This document shows, piece by piece, positions 19,992 through 30,686 of a stretch of 64,000 nt of DNA. Position 1 is the stretch's first letter. Every line of letters begins with the position of its first letter. Made by a program: the position numbers and the translations under genes. The notes beneath the pieces are model-generated. The model made no database searches. It was not told where the DNA came from and saw only the letters and a program-made list of their open reading frames with translations. Location of the stretch: contig CM019066.1 in the NCBI GenBank assembly GCA_009667805.1, positions 120,171,690 to 120,235,689 on the forward strand. The letters are read 5' to 3'. The stretch is from Leptobrachium leishanense. Lineage: Eukaryota; Chordata; Amphibia; Anura; Megophryidae.

Positions 19992-21251
19992 TTGGAGCCC
20001 GAGATGCTCCCATGGGTCCCCGTCGGGACCACAGTAGACAAGCCGGCCAGGTCGGAAGAAGCATGGCAGGTGCCAAGCGACCAAAATGGGCCGCGTAAAG
20101 GGTCCGAGTGGCCCAGAGAGGAAGTTATCCTCCCGCCCCCGCAAGAAGACACTGTGCCAGTGTCCGCTTACCCAGCAGAAGAGCTGGCAACGGGGCAGAG
20201 TGCCGCTGGCCTCTGCCCATCCTCCACCATCTGCCCTGAGGAGCAGAAGGGGGATACCCTCGAGCTGCTTATCCCGCAGCCGCTTACCCCATCCAACACC
20301 CTGGACTTTGTTCCTGTACCCACCTCCCCAGCAGAAGAGCTGGCAACGGGGCAGAGTGCCGCTGGCCTCTGCCCACCCTCCATCGTCTTCCCTGAGGAGC
20401 AGAAGGAGGATTTACCCGAGCTGCTTATCCCGCAGCCGTTGACCCCATCCTACCCCCTGGACTTTGTTCCCACACCCGCTTACCCAGCAGAAGAGCTGGC
20501 AACGGGGCAGAGTGCCGCTGGCCTCTGCCCACCCTCCCTCGTCTGTCCCGAGGAGCAGAAGGAGGATTTCCCCGAACTGCTTACCCCATCCAACCGCCTG
20601 GACGTCGTTCCTGCGCCCGCTTCCCCAGCAGAAGAGCTGGCAACCGGACCAAGTTCTGCCGGCCTCTGCCCAACCTTCACTGCCTGCCTCGGGGAACAGA
20701 AAGCGGATACACCCGGGCTGCTTATTCCGCAGCCACTGACCCCACCGGAGATGGAGGACGCCATTCTCCTGCCCGGGGACCCTTCCTCGGCCTTGAACCC
20801 CCCAGCCGACGCGCTGGCAATGGGGCAGAGCCTGTTTCAACTCTGCCCATCTCCACACCCCTTTGGCCCGGAGGCCCCATGCAGCCACTGTTTTTTCCAA
20901 CGGCTGACCAGGGCACTCGGGGCGCGTGCATTTAGCACCCTTTTTTCCCGGGTGCGCGATACCTCCGGAGGTGGTACAAGCGGTACCCCTCCCCGACCAC
21001 AGGACCCTTATTCCGGAGGGGGTACCCCCAAAGACTTGTACCCCCAACACGCCAGGCACTGCCGCAAGGACAAATGGAGAAGCCTGGTGGCTCGCCTCCT
21101 TCCCACAGACTATGGGCCACAAAGACTGCTCCGACTTCCCCGAGTCGACCCGTGTGGGTCCAACCGTGTCCGTCGGACTCTAGAAGGGAGGAGAAATGTC
21201 ACGGAACGGACACGAGAGCTCTTTTCAGCGAGCCACAGGACTAAAGACTGA
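19992..21251 (+). CDS. Second ORF with tandem Pro-rich repeats, function unknown
   Basis: 419 codons in a different frame from the Gag-like ORF, overlapping the open extension beyond its TGA, so expression might need frameshifting or internal initiation. Contains about four well-conserved copies and one weaker copy of PAEELATGQSAAGLCP spaced ~45-55 residues apart, separated by segments with LLIPQPLTPS. A Cys-containing stretch (CSHCFFQRLTRALGARA) follows. The stop codon lies inside the 3' LTR. I see no polymerase, protease or envelope signature. The assigned start is simply the first Met and is uncertain. The frame being open for 1.26 kb through repeats may partly reflect high GC content. Confidence 0.5.
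   Translation: MEPEMLPWVPVGTTVDKPARSEEAWQVPSDQNGPRKGSEWPREEVILPPPQEDTVPVSAYPAEELATGQSAAGLCPSSTICPEEQKGDTLELLIPQPLTPSNTLDFVPVPTSPAEELATGQSAAGLCPPSIVFPEEQKEDLPELLIPQPLTPSYPLDFVPTPAYPAEELATGQSAAGLCPPSLVCPEEQKEDFPELLTPSNRLDVVPAPASPAEELATGPSSAGLCPTFTACLGEQKADTPGLLIPQPLTPPEMEDAILLPGDPSSALNPPADALAMGQSLFQLCPSPHPFGPEAPCSHCFFQRLTRALGARAFSTLFSRVRDTSGGGTSGTPPRPQDPYSGGGTPKDLYPQHARHCRKDKWRSLVARLLPTDYGPQRLLRLPRVDPCGSNRVRRTLEGRRNVTERTRELFSASHRTKD
20150..20860 (+). repeat. Internal coding tandem repeat, about 5 units of 140-170 bp
   Basis: CAGAAGAGCTGGCAAC or a close variant recurs near 20177, 20332, 20489 and 20631, with a weaker copy near 20810. Each is followed by GTGCCGCTGGCCTCTGCCC or a variant. Confidence 0.85.
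21184..21196 (+). promoter_or_regulatory. Polypurine tract of the LTR element
   Basis: Run of purines immediately before the TG of the 3' LTR, the standard position for the plus-strand DNA primer. Confidence 0.8.
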
Positions 21252-21434
21252 ACCCTTTTTAAAGACCATTTTTCCTGTTTTCGTTTTGGTTTTGCGTGTG
21301 AGCCTATGGACCTCTTATTTTATTGCTAGATGTGGTTTTATTGGTGTAATGCAATGAAAATGTACCCTGTATGATGTGACTGTAAAAGTATGAAAGAAAG
21401 AGCAGGACCGCAGGTGGACTTCCATCCCGTCACA
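21197..21434 (+). repeat. 3' LTR, internally deleted to 238 bp
   Basis: Matches the first ~200 bp and last ~35 bp of the 5' LTR but lacks about 530 bp between them, including TATA box and poly(A) region. The junction is at GAAAGA followed by GAGCAGGACC. Confidence 0.9.
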
Positions 21435-21623
21435 CTGTAAAACTCTGATTTACACTGATACACACTGCACATTACTGTAAGTTTTATTGCTGTGGAGCTC
21501 TGTGATATGCACATACACACTGCATATTATTGTGAGGTTTATTACTATAGAGCTTTGTGATACACTCAAACACACCGCACATTACTGTGAGGTTTATTGC
21601 TGTGGAGCTCTGTGAGATACATA

Positions 21624-21802
21624 CAGGGTTATTCAGAGAGGCGAAAACCAGGAGAATGACTGGAGAATTGAAAATTCTAGGTCAAAATAGCCAAACCAGA
21701 AAAATTCTCCCATTTATCTCACTTTCCAAATCGGCTATTTGGTCTATATTGTTCTCTTCTCCTGCCATTCTCCTGGTTTTCACCTTTCTCTGAATAACCC
21801 TG
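21624..21802. mobile_element. MITE-2 copy inside the hAT element
   Basis: CAGGGTTATTCAGAGAG to CTCTGAATAACCCTG with interior as in the copies at 2761 and 38109. ATA lies on both sides. Confidence 0.9.
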
Positions 21803-22022
21803 ATAATGCACATTACATAAAAAATGGGATGGACTTAAGAGGTCATAGTGGACCTGGAAAAAATGGGACACTGATTTCTAGAGTCAACATTGTGGACCTT
21901 GAGGTAAGCAATGCATGCTGACGGGAGGGGGGGACAAAATATATTTTTAACTAGGGTGGGGGGCCCCATCATGGTTCCTGCACCTGGGCCCTGAGATTTC
22001 TAGTTACGCCTCTGGTTCATAC

Positions 22023-22729
22023 ATAAGTTAATTTAGTGCGTAAGAACTTGAATGCTCTGGAGAGAGCACTGACCTCAACTGTATATAGTAGCAAATGGAA
22101 TTTAGGCTACAATCCAAACATAAAATTCAAAACAAATTAATATGCTTGTGGTTGACTCTATATAAATCCTAAAACTGATGATAGATTGAGCTCTGTTCAA
22201 TGAAAATCTTTATCTGCTGGAAATGTTACTTCGAAGTGATTACGTAACAAAAAATATTAAAAGGGACACATCAAGTAGACATTTCCCCCTAATCTCACCT
22301 TCTAAGTTTGGATTTTTGTTGTCACAAGGGGACAGGTAATTTCTTTGAAAGGCAAAAAAAAATATATATATATATATATGTTATCTCTAAATCAGAATAG
22401 GTTTCCAGAACAGATGATACAGACTAAAGAATAGGGAATTCAGAAATCAGTGATGCATGCAAAAGGCATTCTAAATGTAAACTAAGTGACTCTAACGAGG
22501 CCTTTTCTTCGTGGATATATTTCTCACTATGCTTAGGTTAATCAAAGTGATTGAGCCGTATTAAGGTCTACTCAAAATCTTTGTGATTTTTTGCTCACCT
22601 CAACTCTGATTACTGATTTAGTTTCCGCTCTGCAACCTGAGCTACACAGGACCGTGTACAAGCATGATTAACGACAAACCTCCATCTCTCTTTTCTCTCC
22701 ATATATCTACAGTATATAGAATTAGTGTA

Positions 22730-22763
<34 letters not shown>

Positions 22764-22946
22764 CAATCTACAAACACTACAACTACTGTAGGGTTGCCAG
22801 GTCAGCCATGTTTTCCTGGACACATCATTTACTCATGTTGATGAGCAGTGCATGAAAAATGCCACCTTGCAGCCTGTATAATCCATACGCTGCAGGTAAG
22901 AACTCAGAAAGGAATCCCAGGTGAGCTGTCTTGACCTCCTTTCTGC
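22023..22946. other. Intronic sequence with TA dinucleotide runs only
   Basis: (TA)n tracts at about 22362-22380 and 22729-22760. Otherwise no recognised coding or repeat boundary. Confidence 0.5.
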
Positions 22947-22961
22947 ATCATATGAATTATA

Positions 22962-23995
22962 ACAAAGAAAAAAATGCGCTGTGAAACTAAAACACAATTA
23001 GAGGTTTGGTTTCTTATCAATGGCCATTATAAAACTAAGCTCGCCCGCCAAACGTCAAGGCACCTCTAATGAGGGCGAGTCCTATCCAAAATTGAAACCA
23101 CAGGCTGCTGCATAGCAAACCATACCTGCTCATGCTGCTTGTCAAACATGAGGTAGACTGGTGGGCCTTTATTTATGCTCCCCCAGAAACAAAATCCACT
23201 TTGGGATCGAAAACAAAGACACGGAGCGGGATCTTGCTGCAGGGATGACCTGGCTGGAAGTACATTGAAACATATAGTACAGGAGGGGTGGGGTCGCGCC
23301 TATTCCCCGATGGGGCGGCTGCAACCACCAAATGCATCCAGCCCAACAACATGTGTAAAACATAAGAAAAAATGTCATCTGCGCTAATTCCCGTTATACC
23401 GTGTGAAACTAAACACAATTAGAGGTTTGGTTGCTTATTAATGGCCATTATAAGCCCGCCAAACGTCAAGGCACCTCTAATGAGGGCGAGTCCTATCCAA
23501 AATTGAAACCACAGGCTGCTGCATAGCAAACCATACCTGCTGGGAATAGGCGCGACCCCACCCCTCCTGTACTATATGTTTCAATGTACTTCCAGCCAGG
23601 TCATCCCTGCAGCAAGATCCCGCTCCGTGTCTTTGTTTTCGATCCCAAAGTGGATTTTGTTTCTGGGGGAGCATAAATAAAGGCCCACCAGTCTACCTCA
23701 TGTTTGACAAGCAGCATGAGCAGGTATGGTTTGCTATGCAGCAGCCTGTGGTTTCAATTTTGGATAGGACTCGCCCTCATTAGAGGTGCCTTGACGTTTG
23801 GCGGGCGAGCTTAGTCTTATAATGGCCATTGATAAGAAACCAAACCTCTAATTGTGTTTAGTTTCACACGGTATAATGGGAATTAGCGCAGATGACATTT
23901 TTTTCTTTGTAATGTTTTACACATGTTGTTGGGCTGAATGCATTTGGTGGTTGCAGCCGCCCCATCGGGAATAGGCGCGACCCCACCCCTTCTGT
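22962..23995. repeat. Fold-back element built from 422-bp tandem units
   Basis: GTGAAACTAAA.CACAATTAGAGG starts a unit at 22981 and again at 23403; the second unit is cut after about 140 bp. From 23543 the same sequence runs inverted to about 23871 and continues into part of a further inverted unit. The arms 22981-23304 and 23543-23871 are nearly identical. The 15-bp direct repeat ATCATATGAATTATA (22947-22961 and 23996-24010) brackets the structure. Confidence 0.88.
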
Positions 23996-24010
23996 ATCAT
24001 ATGAATTATA

Positions 24011-25844
24011 CATGTTGCAGGGCAGCACGTTTCCAGGCATTCACCTTCTGAATGAAATAGTTATATGTGTCCAGGAAACCATGGCCGATCTGGCAAGTCT
24101 AAACTACCATGATCCTCAGGCCATCTATTGTACTCAAAGAATTCTGGAAATTGTTGTTTATGTATATTGTACAGTTCAAATTCCAATTGTATGGCTGATT
24201 AGCCATTGCACAAGAGTTCCCTATAGGGGTTCACTTGGAAAAGATTGGCTTCAAGTAAGATAGACACTTACAGTAACGTGCTGATGCCTTGCCAGTGTGT
24301 GGCTAACTTGTTTGGGAATATTGCACCAAAGTAACCATAAGTGGTAAATATAAACTATTTTGGTCTCCTTAAGGTGGGATCATACAGTGAACACCACAAT
24401 CAACACTATACATGCAAACAGGGTCTCCTGGATGTGGGACCATACAGGAAATACCACAATCATCACTAAAACAGGCAAACAGGGTCTCCTTGTTGTTCAG
24501 AACCTTAGGTAAGTATGACAGTCCACCATGTGTTTCCCCTGTATGCAAAGGTTACTATATAGGAAATGTATGCATGTATAAGTAGAGGAACTAATTTCTG
24601 CAAACAGCATATTCAACGGTGTCACTCTATTGTTCATTTAGATATTTATCAAGGCAGTCAGGGTCTCCATGTCATGGGACCATCCAGTGCCTGAGTTAGT
24701 AATATATTGTGCCTGTAGGTGGCTCAGAGCACTTTGTAGAGGGGGGTTAATATGGCTGTAGTATTTTTGGACCACCTTTTTTTTCTGCTCTCTCCATTTA
24801 CCACACGGCTTTGAATGCCAGAATACCACACGCCAGAATGCCTGTTCCTACTGTTTACTCTTGCTAGACCAATGTTTACGCCTCTATTTGGTAACTTTAA
24901 GGCAAAATTCCTCTGGGCTACATTGCTAGTGTCTTCCACTTACTTTCCCGCCTTTCTTTTCCTGACTCCTTAGGAACCACTATAGAGTCGTGACCATTCT
25001 GTGTACCCCATGTTTTTTCTGTGAGTGACCTTTTTTAAGTTGTGTTTGTTCTTTGCAAGTCCGGTGATAATTTTGTTTAGAACACTGTATAACCTGTAAA
25101 CACAGGTAACTGTGGTTTCATTTTGTATTAGGAGCCGTCCCCTTTGGTTCGGTTTCAGAGAAACAAGAGTTATGTTTTAAGTTTACAATATCCAAAACTT
25201 CTACTTATGTTCCAAAAACTACAACTTCCATGATTGTCAGACCATCTATTGCAATCAAATAATTCTGGAAATTGTTGGAAAAACAACAAAATACATTCTC
25301 TCTCTCTCCCTAGATATGTGTGTTTATGATATATAAACCAAATTAAAAATAGCAGACACTCATGGCCTCCATTAAAAGTTTTATTCCAAAATGACATCAC
25401 AGCGGCATCATTTTGACTCCAGCAAGCCTTTATCAAGACCCTTGACAAAGGCTTGAAACAGCCAAATTGTTAACGCTGTGAGGTGATTTTGCAATAAGGG
25501 TGAAACCAAGAAGTGTTTATTGAAGGCCTGTAAATGTCAGGTATTTTTTCATTTGAATTATAATTAAGGTAGATAGCACCGGGGCAAAAGACTATGTGAC
25601 TGTTATTTGCCTTTTGACAAACTGAGTGCCTATCATTTGTATATGTTACAGGTGGAGCCTGAAATTGGGTAAAGCTAGCTTCACTCGGGTAAAGCCCGCA
25701 TGACCCACAAATGCTGGGTAAAGCTGCAAAAAAAATGAAATTTTCCGACTTTACCCGGGTACTCTGCAGACTAACCAACCACACTTGGGTAAAAGTAGTT
25801 AAAAGGGTTAGGAATGGCCATGGATATGAGTCAACTGTATGTTC
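24011..25844. other. Intronic sequence, minor repeats only
   Basis: A ~61-bp repeat beginning GGTCTCCT occurs near 24361, 24421 and 24481, with a diverged relative near 24661. The 25655-25790 stretch (GGGTAAAGC words) is related to 62225-62345. No coding exon recognised. Confidence 0.45.
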
Positions 25845-26307
25845 GTAAGCCTGAGCTACAAGCATCCACTCGACGGAGTCCATTGGACTCCATTGAGTTT
25901 CTGCACTGCTGGTTACATGACCTGCCGGATCTCGCCATAGTGATCCACAGGGGGAGACTGGGGGACTTTTTCCCCCAGTCTCTCCCTACTCCGGCGAACA
26001 GAGGAGGAGGATGGAGCCGCGGTCCTCGTCGTGGGATGGAAGGTGAGTATGTGAATTATTTGGGGGGTATTTTCTGCTGGTGCTGACGGATTCTGCAGCA
26101 GCAGAATCCGTTAGCATCAGGTCCTGGCTGTGATTAACTTTCGGGTTAACCGCAGCCGGAGGGTATGCGTTTGGATTGTAATAGGTTGCTCTAGGGCCAC
26201 CAGCGTTTGGATTGTAATATGATGCACCCACGCTAGGGCCACCAGGGCTAACGTTAACATTCATGCAGGTGAGCGCTAACGGTAGCGTTAACAATGTAAT
26301 AGGGCCC
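25845..26307. mobile_element. MITE-4 family copy, truncated on the left
   Basis: Right end ACAATGTAATAGGGCCC. Interior ATCCACTCGA.GGAGTCC, GACCTGCCGGATCTC and CCCCCAGTCT match the complete copy at 63066-63805. Left boundary is approximate. Confidence 0.72.
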
Positions 26308-29300
26308 TTAGAAAATACATTACCAAGAGGCCTTTGGGTATATCCTGACACCCTGTAAGCCCTGATATTTGTTTTATTTTCATGTGAGGAAAGGATGTAC
26401 AGTGGAGGCGCTAATATTATATGAGATGGTGTATTTGTATTATGCAGCCAGCTAGGAATTTTTCACAAAACCCTGACAGAAATGTGTTAGGTATATAGGT
26501 AAAAAAAGGAGCCATAACGAAGGGAAGTAGCCACCTTCTATTTGGCCCAGGGCACTTCAAACCAGAGCCGGGAAATATTAGGCTCTGAATAGTATAAGTG
26601 TTCATATTTCCATAAATATTTGCTAATTTACCTAGACGGTATTGCACTATCATTCTCTTTCCTTTACCTCTCTTTTTGAGAATCGGAAGTCCATTGAGAA
26701 TATAGCATAAGACAACGTATCAAGATCTACATATCTGTCTGGACTATACAGATAAAGGTCGTAAATGACTTTGTTTAACATCTCAGGCACAGTGTGCACG
26801 ATTTGTCACTGCAGCTATATATATATATATATATATATCTTGCGGGACTGGACCGAATACAGCAATATTACGAACAATTCTTGAAATACGGGCTACAGTA
26901 CCCTAAGGACAAGGCTGTGGATCCTATTGCACTATATGCACTTTGTGCTGCACTTTTGTACCTTTTTTTAGCACCCTGGTTGATACCAGATTATATGCTC
27001 TTAATTTCTTATTTGCACAAAAAGATTGCACTTAGATAACTTTACGGTTGCACTTTACTTCCGGTGTTTTAGACCGTGCACATATCCTAAATTAGGATTT
27101 ACCGTTAGTGACATTGTCTGCACTTGAAAGTTTGCACATCTTTGCCACCAGTACTTAAATTTTTATCCCTCTTTCTTGCTTTATACAATTTGGGTCCACA
27201 TACGAACAGTGCCTCAGTGGCTATATTCACTATTAGTAACTGTGGAGACATCACCTTGGGTCTCATATCAATATCCACATCAGGTATTTAATACCAATTA
27301 CACAACCATTCTAATAACATATTGCGCCATTAGGACCCCCTCTAGAAGTTTTTTTTGTTTTATTTTCAGGCTTTCCCCAGCTGCGTAATGTAACTTTTAT
27401 CTAGGTAAACCTAGGTTTATCATTATTTCGGACTTTACCTGTAGCAATAAAATATTATTATAAAAAAATATATTCGTTTATAAATATTATTATTAAAAAA
27501 CTGGTCTTTGAGATTACAAAGGATAGTAGGAGATGGCTCACAACTGAGTCAAACTAACAAAAGTGAACACAGGAAACAAAAGTCGAGCACAATTCTTTTA
27601 AGTGTACTAATTATAGCTCACAGCAAAAGCTTTAGGTTTTCAGGGTCTTTATTTAAAATGTTGGCAACGGTGTCTTGCTTATCAGAGAATACTGTTAAAA
27701 AAAAAACCTTACATATATTCAGGCAAGAATATCATCTGTACCCCGAGCATACTTGAAATCTCGATAAATTTGTTCATGTAAAATAATTTGATATCTTTAC
27801 TTCACTGCTCGACTTACTACTGCTCATATATTAAGACAGCAGTCATGTTTGTTATTGCTTAAGTAGAGAATAGGGCAAACTCTCCAGAAAACATGGTTTC
27901 CATCCTTCACATTTAAGGAGCGTCACCTCACCTGAGGACGCTCAATTTTTGTAAATGAATACAAATGCTTAAAACGCATCTGGATGCTCCAGGTCTGAAT
28001 ACATATTAACCAGTTACGTTGTAGAATGTCGCACATTGAAGAACGCCATAAAAAAAATCACTACACGTTGAATATTTTTAAGTGCCGCCATTCCAGAAAT
28101 AAAATATATAAAATTTATAAACCATAATAAGGCCGCTCTCGAAACAAAGCCAGACGTATCATAAATATTCAAGTGGTGTTGGAATCTTTTATGGGGACAG
28201 AAAATGTAATTAGTTCTGCAACCATACCCACAGGTATGTAACAAAATGCGAACTCTGTAAAGAATGCACGATAGGCAATATATGTGGATTTTCTGATTAA
28301 AAATATATGTTGGAATTTAAATAATTTCTGCACAGGAAACAGAATATGATATTCTGGCCTGACTGTCACGACAGCAAAGTAATACAAACATTAAGTACAT
28401 AAATAAAAATATTTTTATGAAATCAATTCATTTTTTAATTAAATCAATGTGATAGCTAAAAGGAAGTCCAAGAATTTACATGGATGCTTTTGGATCTATG
28501 TATTTATGGAATATTATATTCTTCCAGAACTGCTGTTCAGCAAGTAAATTGAACATACAAGTGTGTGAGATAATAGTGGGGGGGGGGGAAAGATTATTCT
28601 TAAATGTACCTTAAGGCCTTAAGCACACAGAGCACCACACAGCAGTACAAATGCTGATACACTTCACCGTCACTTAATGAATATTTATATATTCAACTAA
28701 GGGCTCGAATTTAATGAGGTTCGATCCCTAATAACTACCGCATTTTTGGTTTGGCTTATTTAACCAAGTGTTTACTGGGTTAATTATGGCCGGTAAAATA
28801 TCGGCTCAATTATCAGCACTGAAACCTACACTTAATAATGTAAATATCGGCAAAACACAATACACCAAACCTAAAAAAATTAGCCACATAATTGCATTCT
28901 GATATCATTTCACAGTATCAGCCACAGATATGCTTTTGAGTTTTTACCCACTGGCTGGTAAAATACTTTGCAAATAATTAAATAAATTATCAGGATAATT
29001 TTTCATTTGTGCTCGAATGAAACAACTGGTAATTCTAAAAGAATTTCGTTCGAAACATGTCTATAGTTTTATAAAAAAAAATTAAAATAAAATTATATTG
29101 AGCCCATAGCTTTTAAAATGCAGTAGGAAGTGAGTCAGATATAACACAGAGTTCACAGCTTTGTCTGCACACTGTATAACTGTATGTATATGTAGAAGGT
29201 GCAAAGAGGTGTATTAAAAATGAATGGCAGCAAAACATGCAGCGCTAACCTGCAGAAATACCCCTGGAGGCCTTAGATAATGTCAAGAGGAGGCAATGAA

Positions 29301-29323
29301 CGTCCACCAGAAATCATGTGCGA
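26308..29323. other. Intronic sequence without recognised gene
   Basis: AT-rich. (TA)n at about 26815-26838 and a G-run at 28580-28589. Short ORFs (for example 26794-27039) lack splice context or homology I can name. Confidence 0.45.
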
Positions 29324-29418
29324 GTCTAGATCAGTGATGGTGAACCTATGGCACACGTGCCACACCTGGCACTCGTTGCCGACTGTCGGCACGTGAGCCA
29401 TAGGCTTGCCTCTTTGCC

Positions 29419-29574
29419 GCTTCCTCCCAGCGCGCGCTGGGAAATGATGTTCCCCGGCCCCTCGTTGAAGTCCACCAGCCGCGATCTCACGAGATTGCAG
29501 CTGGTGGACTTCAATGAGCGGCCGGGGAACATCATTTGCCTGCGCGCGCTGGGGAGGAAGAAGCATGCTGTGAG
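29419..29574. repeat. GC-rich palindrome near the hAT left end
   Basis: GCTTCCTCCCAGCGCGCGC at the left pairs with GCGCGCGCTGGGGAGGAAGAAGC-type sequence at the right. The arms meet around ATCTCACGAGAT. Confidence 0.88.
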
Positions 29575-29689
29575 GCACCTGGCGGGAGGACCAAGTGAGC
29601 AGCGGCCAATTTATATCCATGTGTGAGCTGGGGGCCAATATACATCCATGTGTGAGCAGGGGCAATATATCCATGTGTAAGCGGGGGCA

Positions 29690-30613
29690 ACATGTCAAAG
29701 ACTGAACTCCTACTTATTCCTCCCTCCAATGCCTCCCCACCTCCTGACTTCTCTATCACGGTGGAGGGTATCACCATCTCCCCATCAAACCAAGTTCGCT
29801 GCCTTGGAGTTACACTTGACTCTGCTCTTTCCTTCATCCCCCACATCAAGTCTCTTTCCTCCTCCTGCCAATACCAACTGCGTAATATTTCCAGAATTCG
29901 GCCATTTCTTACCGCTGTCACCACAAAACAACTCATACACGCCCTGGTAATCTCCCGACTCGACTATTGCAATAATCTCTTATCTGGCCTCCCTCTGTCC
30001 CGCCTCTCCCCCCTACAATCCATCCTGAACGCCTCCGCCAGGCTAATTCACCTCACCCGCCGCTCTGTCGCTCCCCTCTGCGAGTCCCTTCACTGGCTCC
30101 CCATCCACTGCAGAATTAAGTTCAAAATCCTTATCCTTACCTACAAAACCCTCACTAACTCAGCTCCCCACTACCTGTCCTCACTAATCACAAAATACAC
30201 CCCAGCCCGAGCCCTAAGGTCAAACAGTGACCTGCGTCTAGCTTCTCCCCGCATCACCTCTTCCCATGATAGACTGCAGGATTTCTCACGTGCAGCCCCC
30301 ACTCTCTGGAACGCTCTCCCTCGTACTGTCAGACTTTCCCCTAACTTCTCTTCCTTCAAACGCTCCCTATTTAGGGAAGCCTACCACCCAACTCACTGAC
30401 GCAACCATCAATCACTCTCACCTTACAGTCCTCTCCTCCTGTTTCAACCCCAACCCTCCCAGATTGTGAGTTCCTACGGGAATAGGGCCTCATCTCCTCC
30501 TGTACTGTTTGTCAAATGTTGTTCAATGTATTGTAACCCTGTCTATACTGTGCTTATTGTACAGCGCTGCGGAATATGCTGGCACTTTATAAATAAAGAA
30601 TAATAATAATAAT
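29690..30613 (+). mobile_element. L2-like LINE fragment, copy 1
   Basis: 5'-truncated retrotransposon with reverse transcriptase C-terminus, 3' region and tail TACAGCGCTGCGGAATATG ending in (AAT)n. It sits inside minisatellite units. Nearly identical to copy 2, 997 bp away. Confidence 0.9.
29692..30399 (+). pseudogene. L2-like reverse transcriptase C-terminal fragment, copy 1
   Basis: 235 open codons. Typical C-terminal block of L2/CR1-group ORF2: KTELLLIPPS, LGVTLDSALSF, HIKSLSSSCQYQLRNISRI, SRLDYCNNLLSGLP, ASARLIHLTRRS, LHWLPIHCRIKFKIL, YTPARALRSNSD and WNALPRTVRL. The polymerase palm with its YADD-type box is missing, so the product cannot be catalytic. The Met at 29692 is an accident of truncation, not a known start. 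The frame is undamaged, implying recent insertion. Confidence 0.9.
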
Positions 30614-30686
30614 GTGTGAGCTGGGGGCCAATATACATCCATGTGTGAGCTGGGGGCCAATATACATCCATGTGTGAGCGGGGGCA

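Larger units (their letters stand above)
17939..21434 (+). mobile_element. Non-autonomous, gag-only LTR retrotransposon
   Basis: Both LTRs start TGTCACGGAACGG and end CCCGTCACA, and CTGTA is duplicated at 17934-17938 and 21435-21439. A purine tract (GAAGGGAGGAGAAA) precedes the 3' LTR. TTGGTGGCAAGCGG directly after the 5' LTR is a plausible primer-binding site. The inside encodes only Gag-like products. There is no protease, reverse transcriptase, RNase H or integrase, so mobilisation would need a helper element. Confidence 0.93.
17738..22014. mobile_element. hAT-type element carrying an LTR retrotransposon and a MITE
   Basis: Starts CAGGGGCGTAACTA and ends TAGTTACGCCTCTG. Exact 8-bp duplication GTTCATAC at 17730-17737 and 22015-22022. 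Its own sequence is what remains after removing the LTR element (17939-21434) and MITE-2 (21624-21802): short ends and a few units of a TTTATTGCTGTGGAGCTCTG minisatellite. No transposase is left. A second copy of the family is at 52577. Confidence 0.93.

Noticed and set aside
26794..27039. 81-codon ORF after a TA repeat, hydrophobic C-terminus
   Set aside because: Starts within the microsatellite translation and has no splice context or recognised homology.
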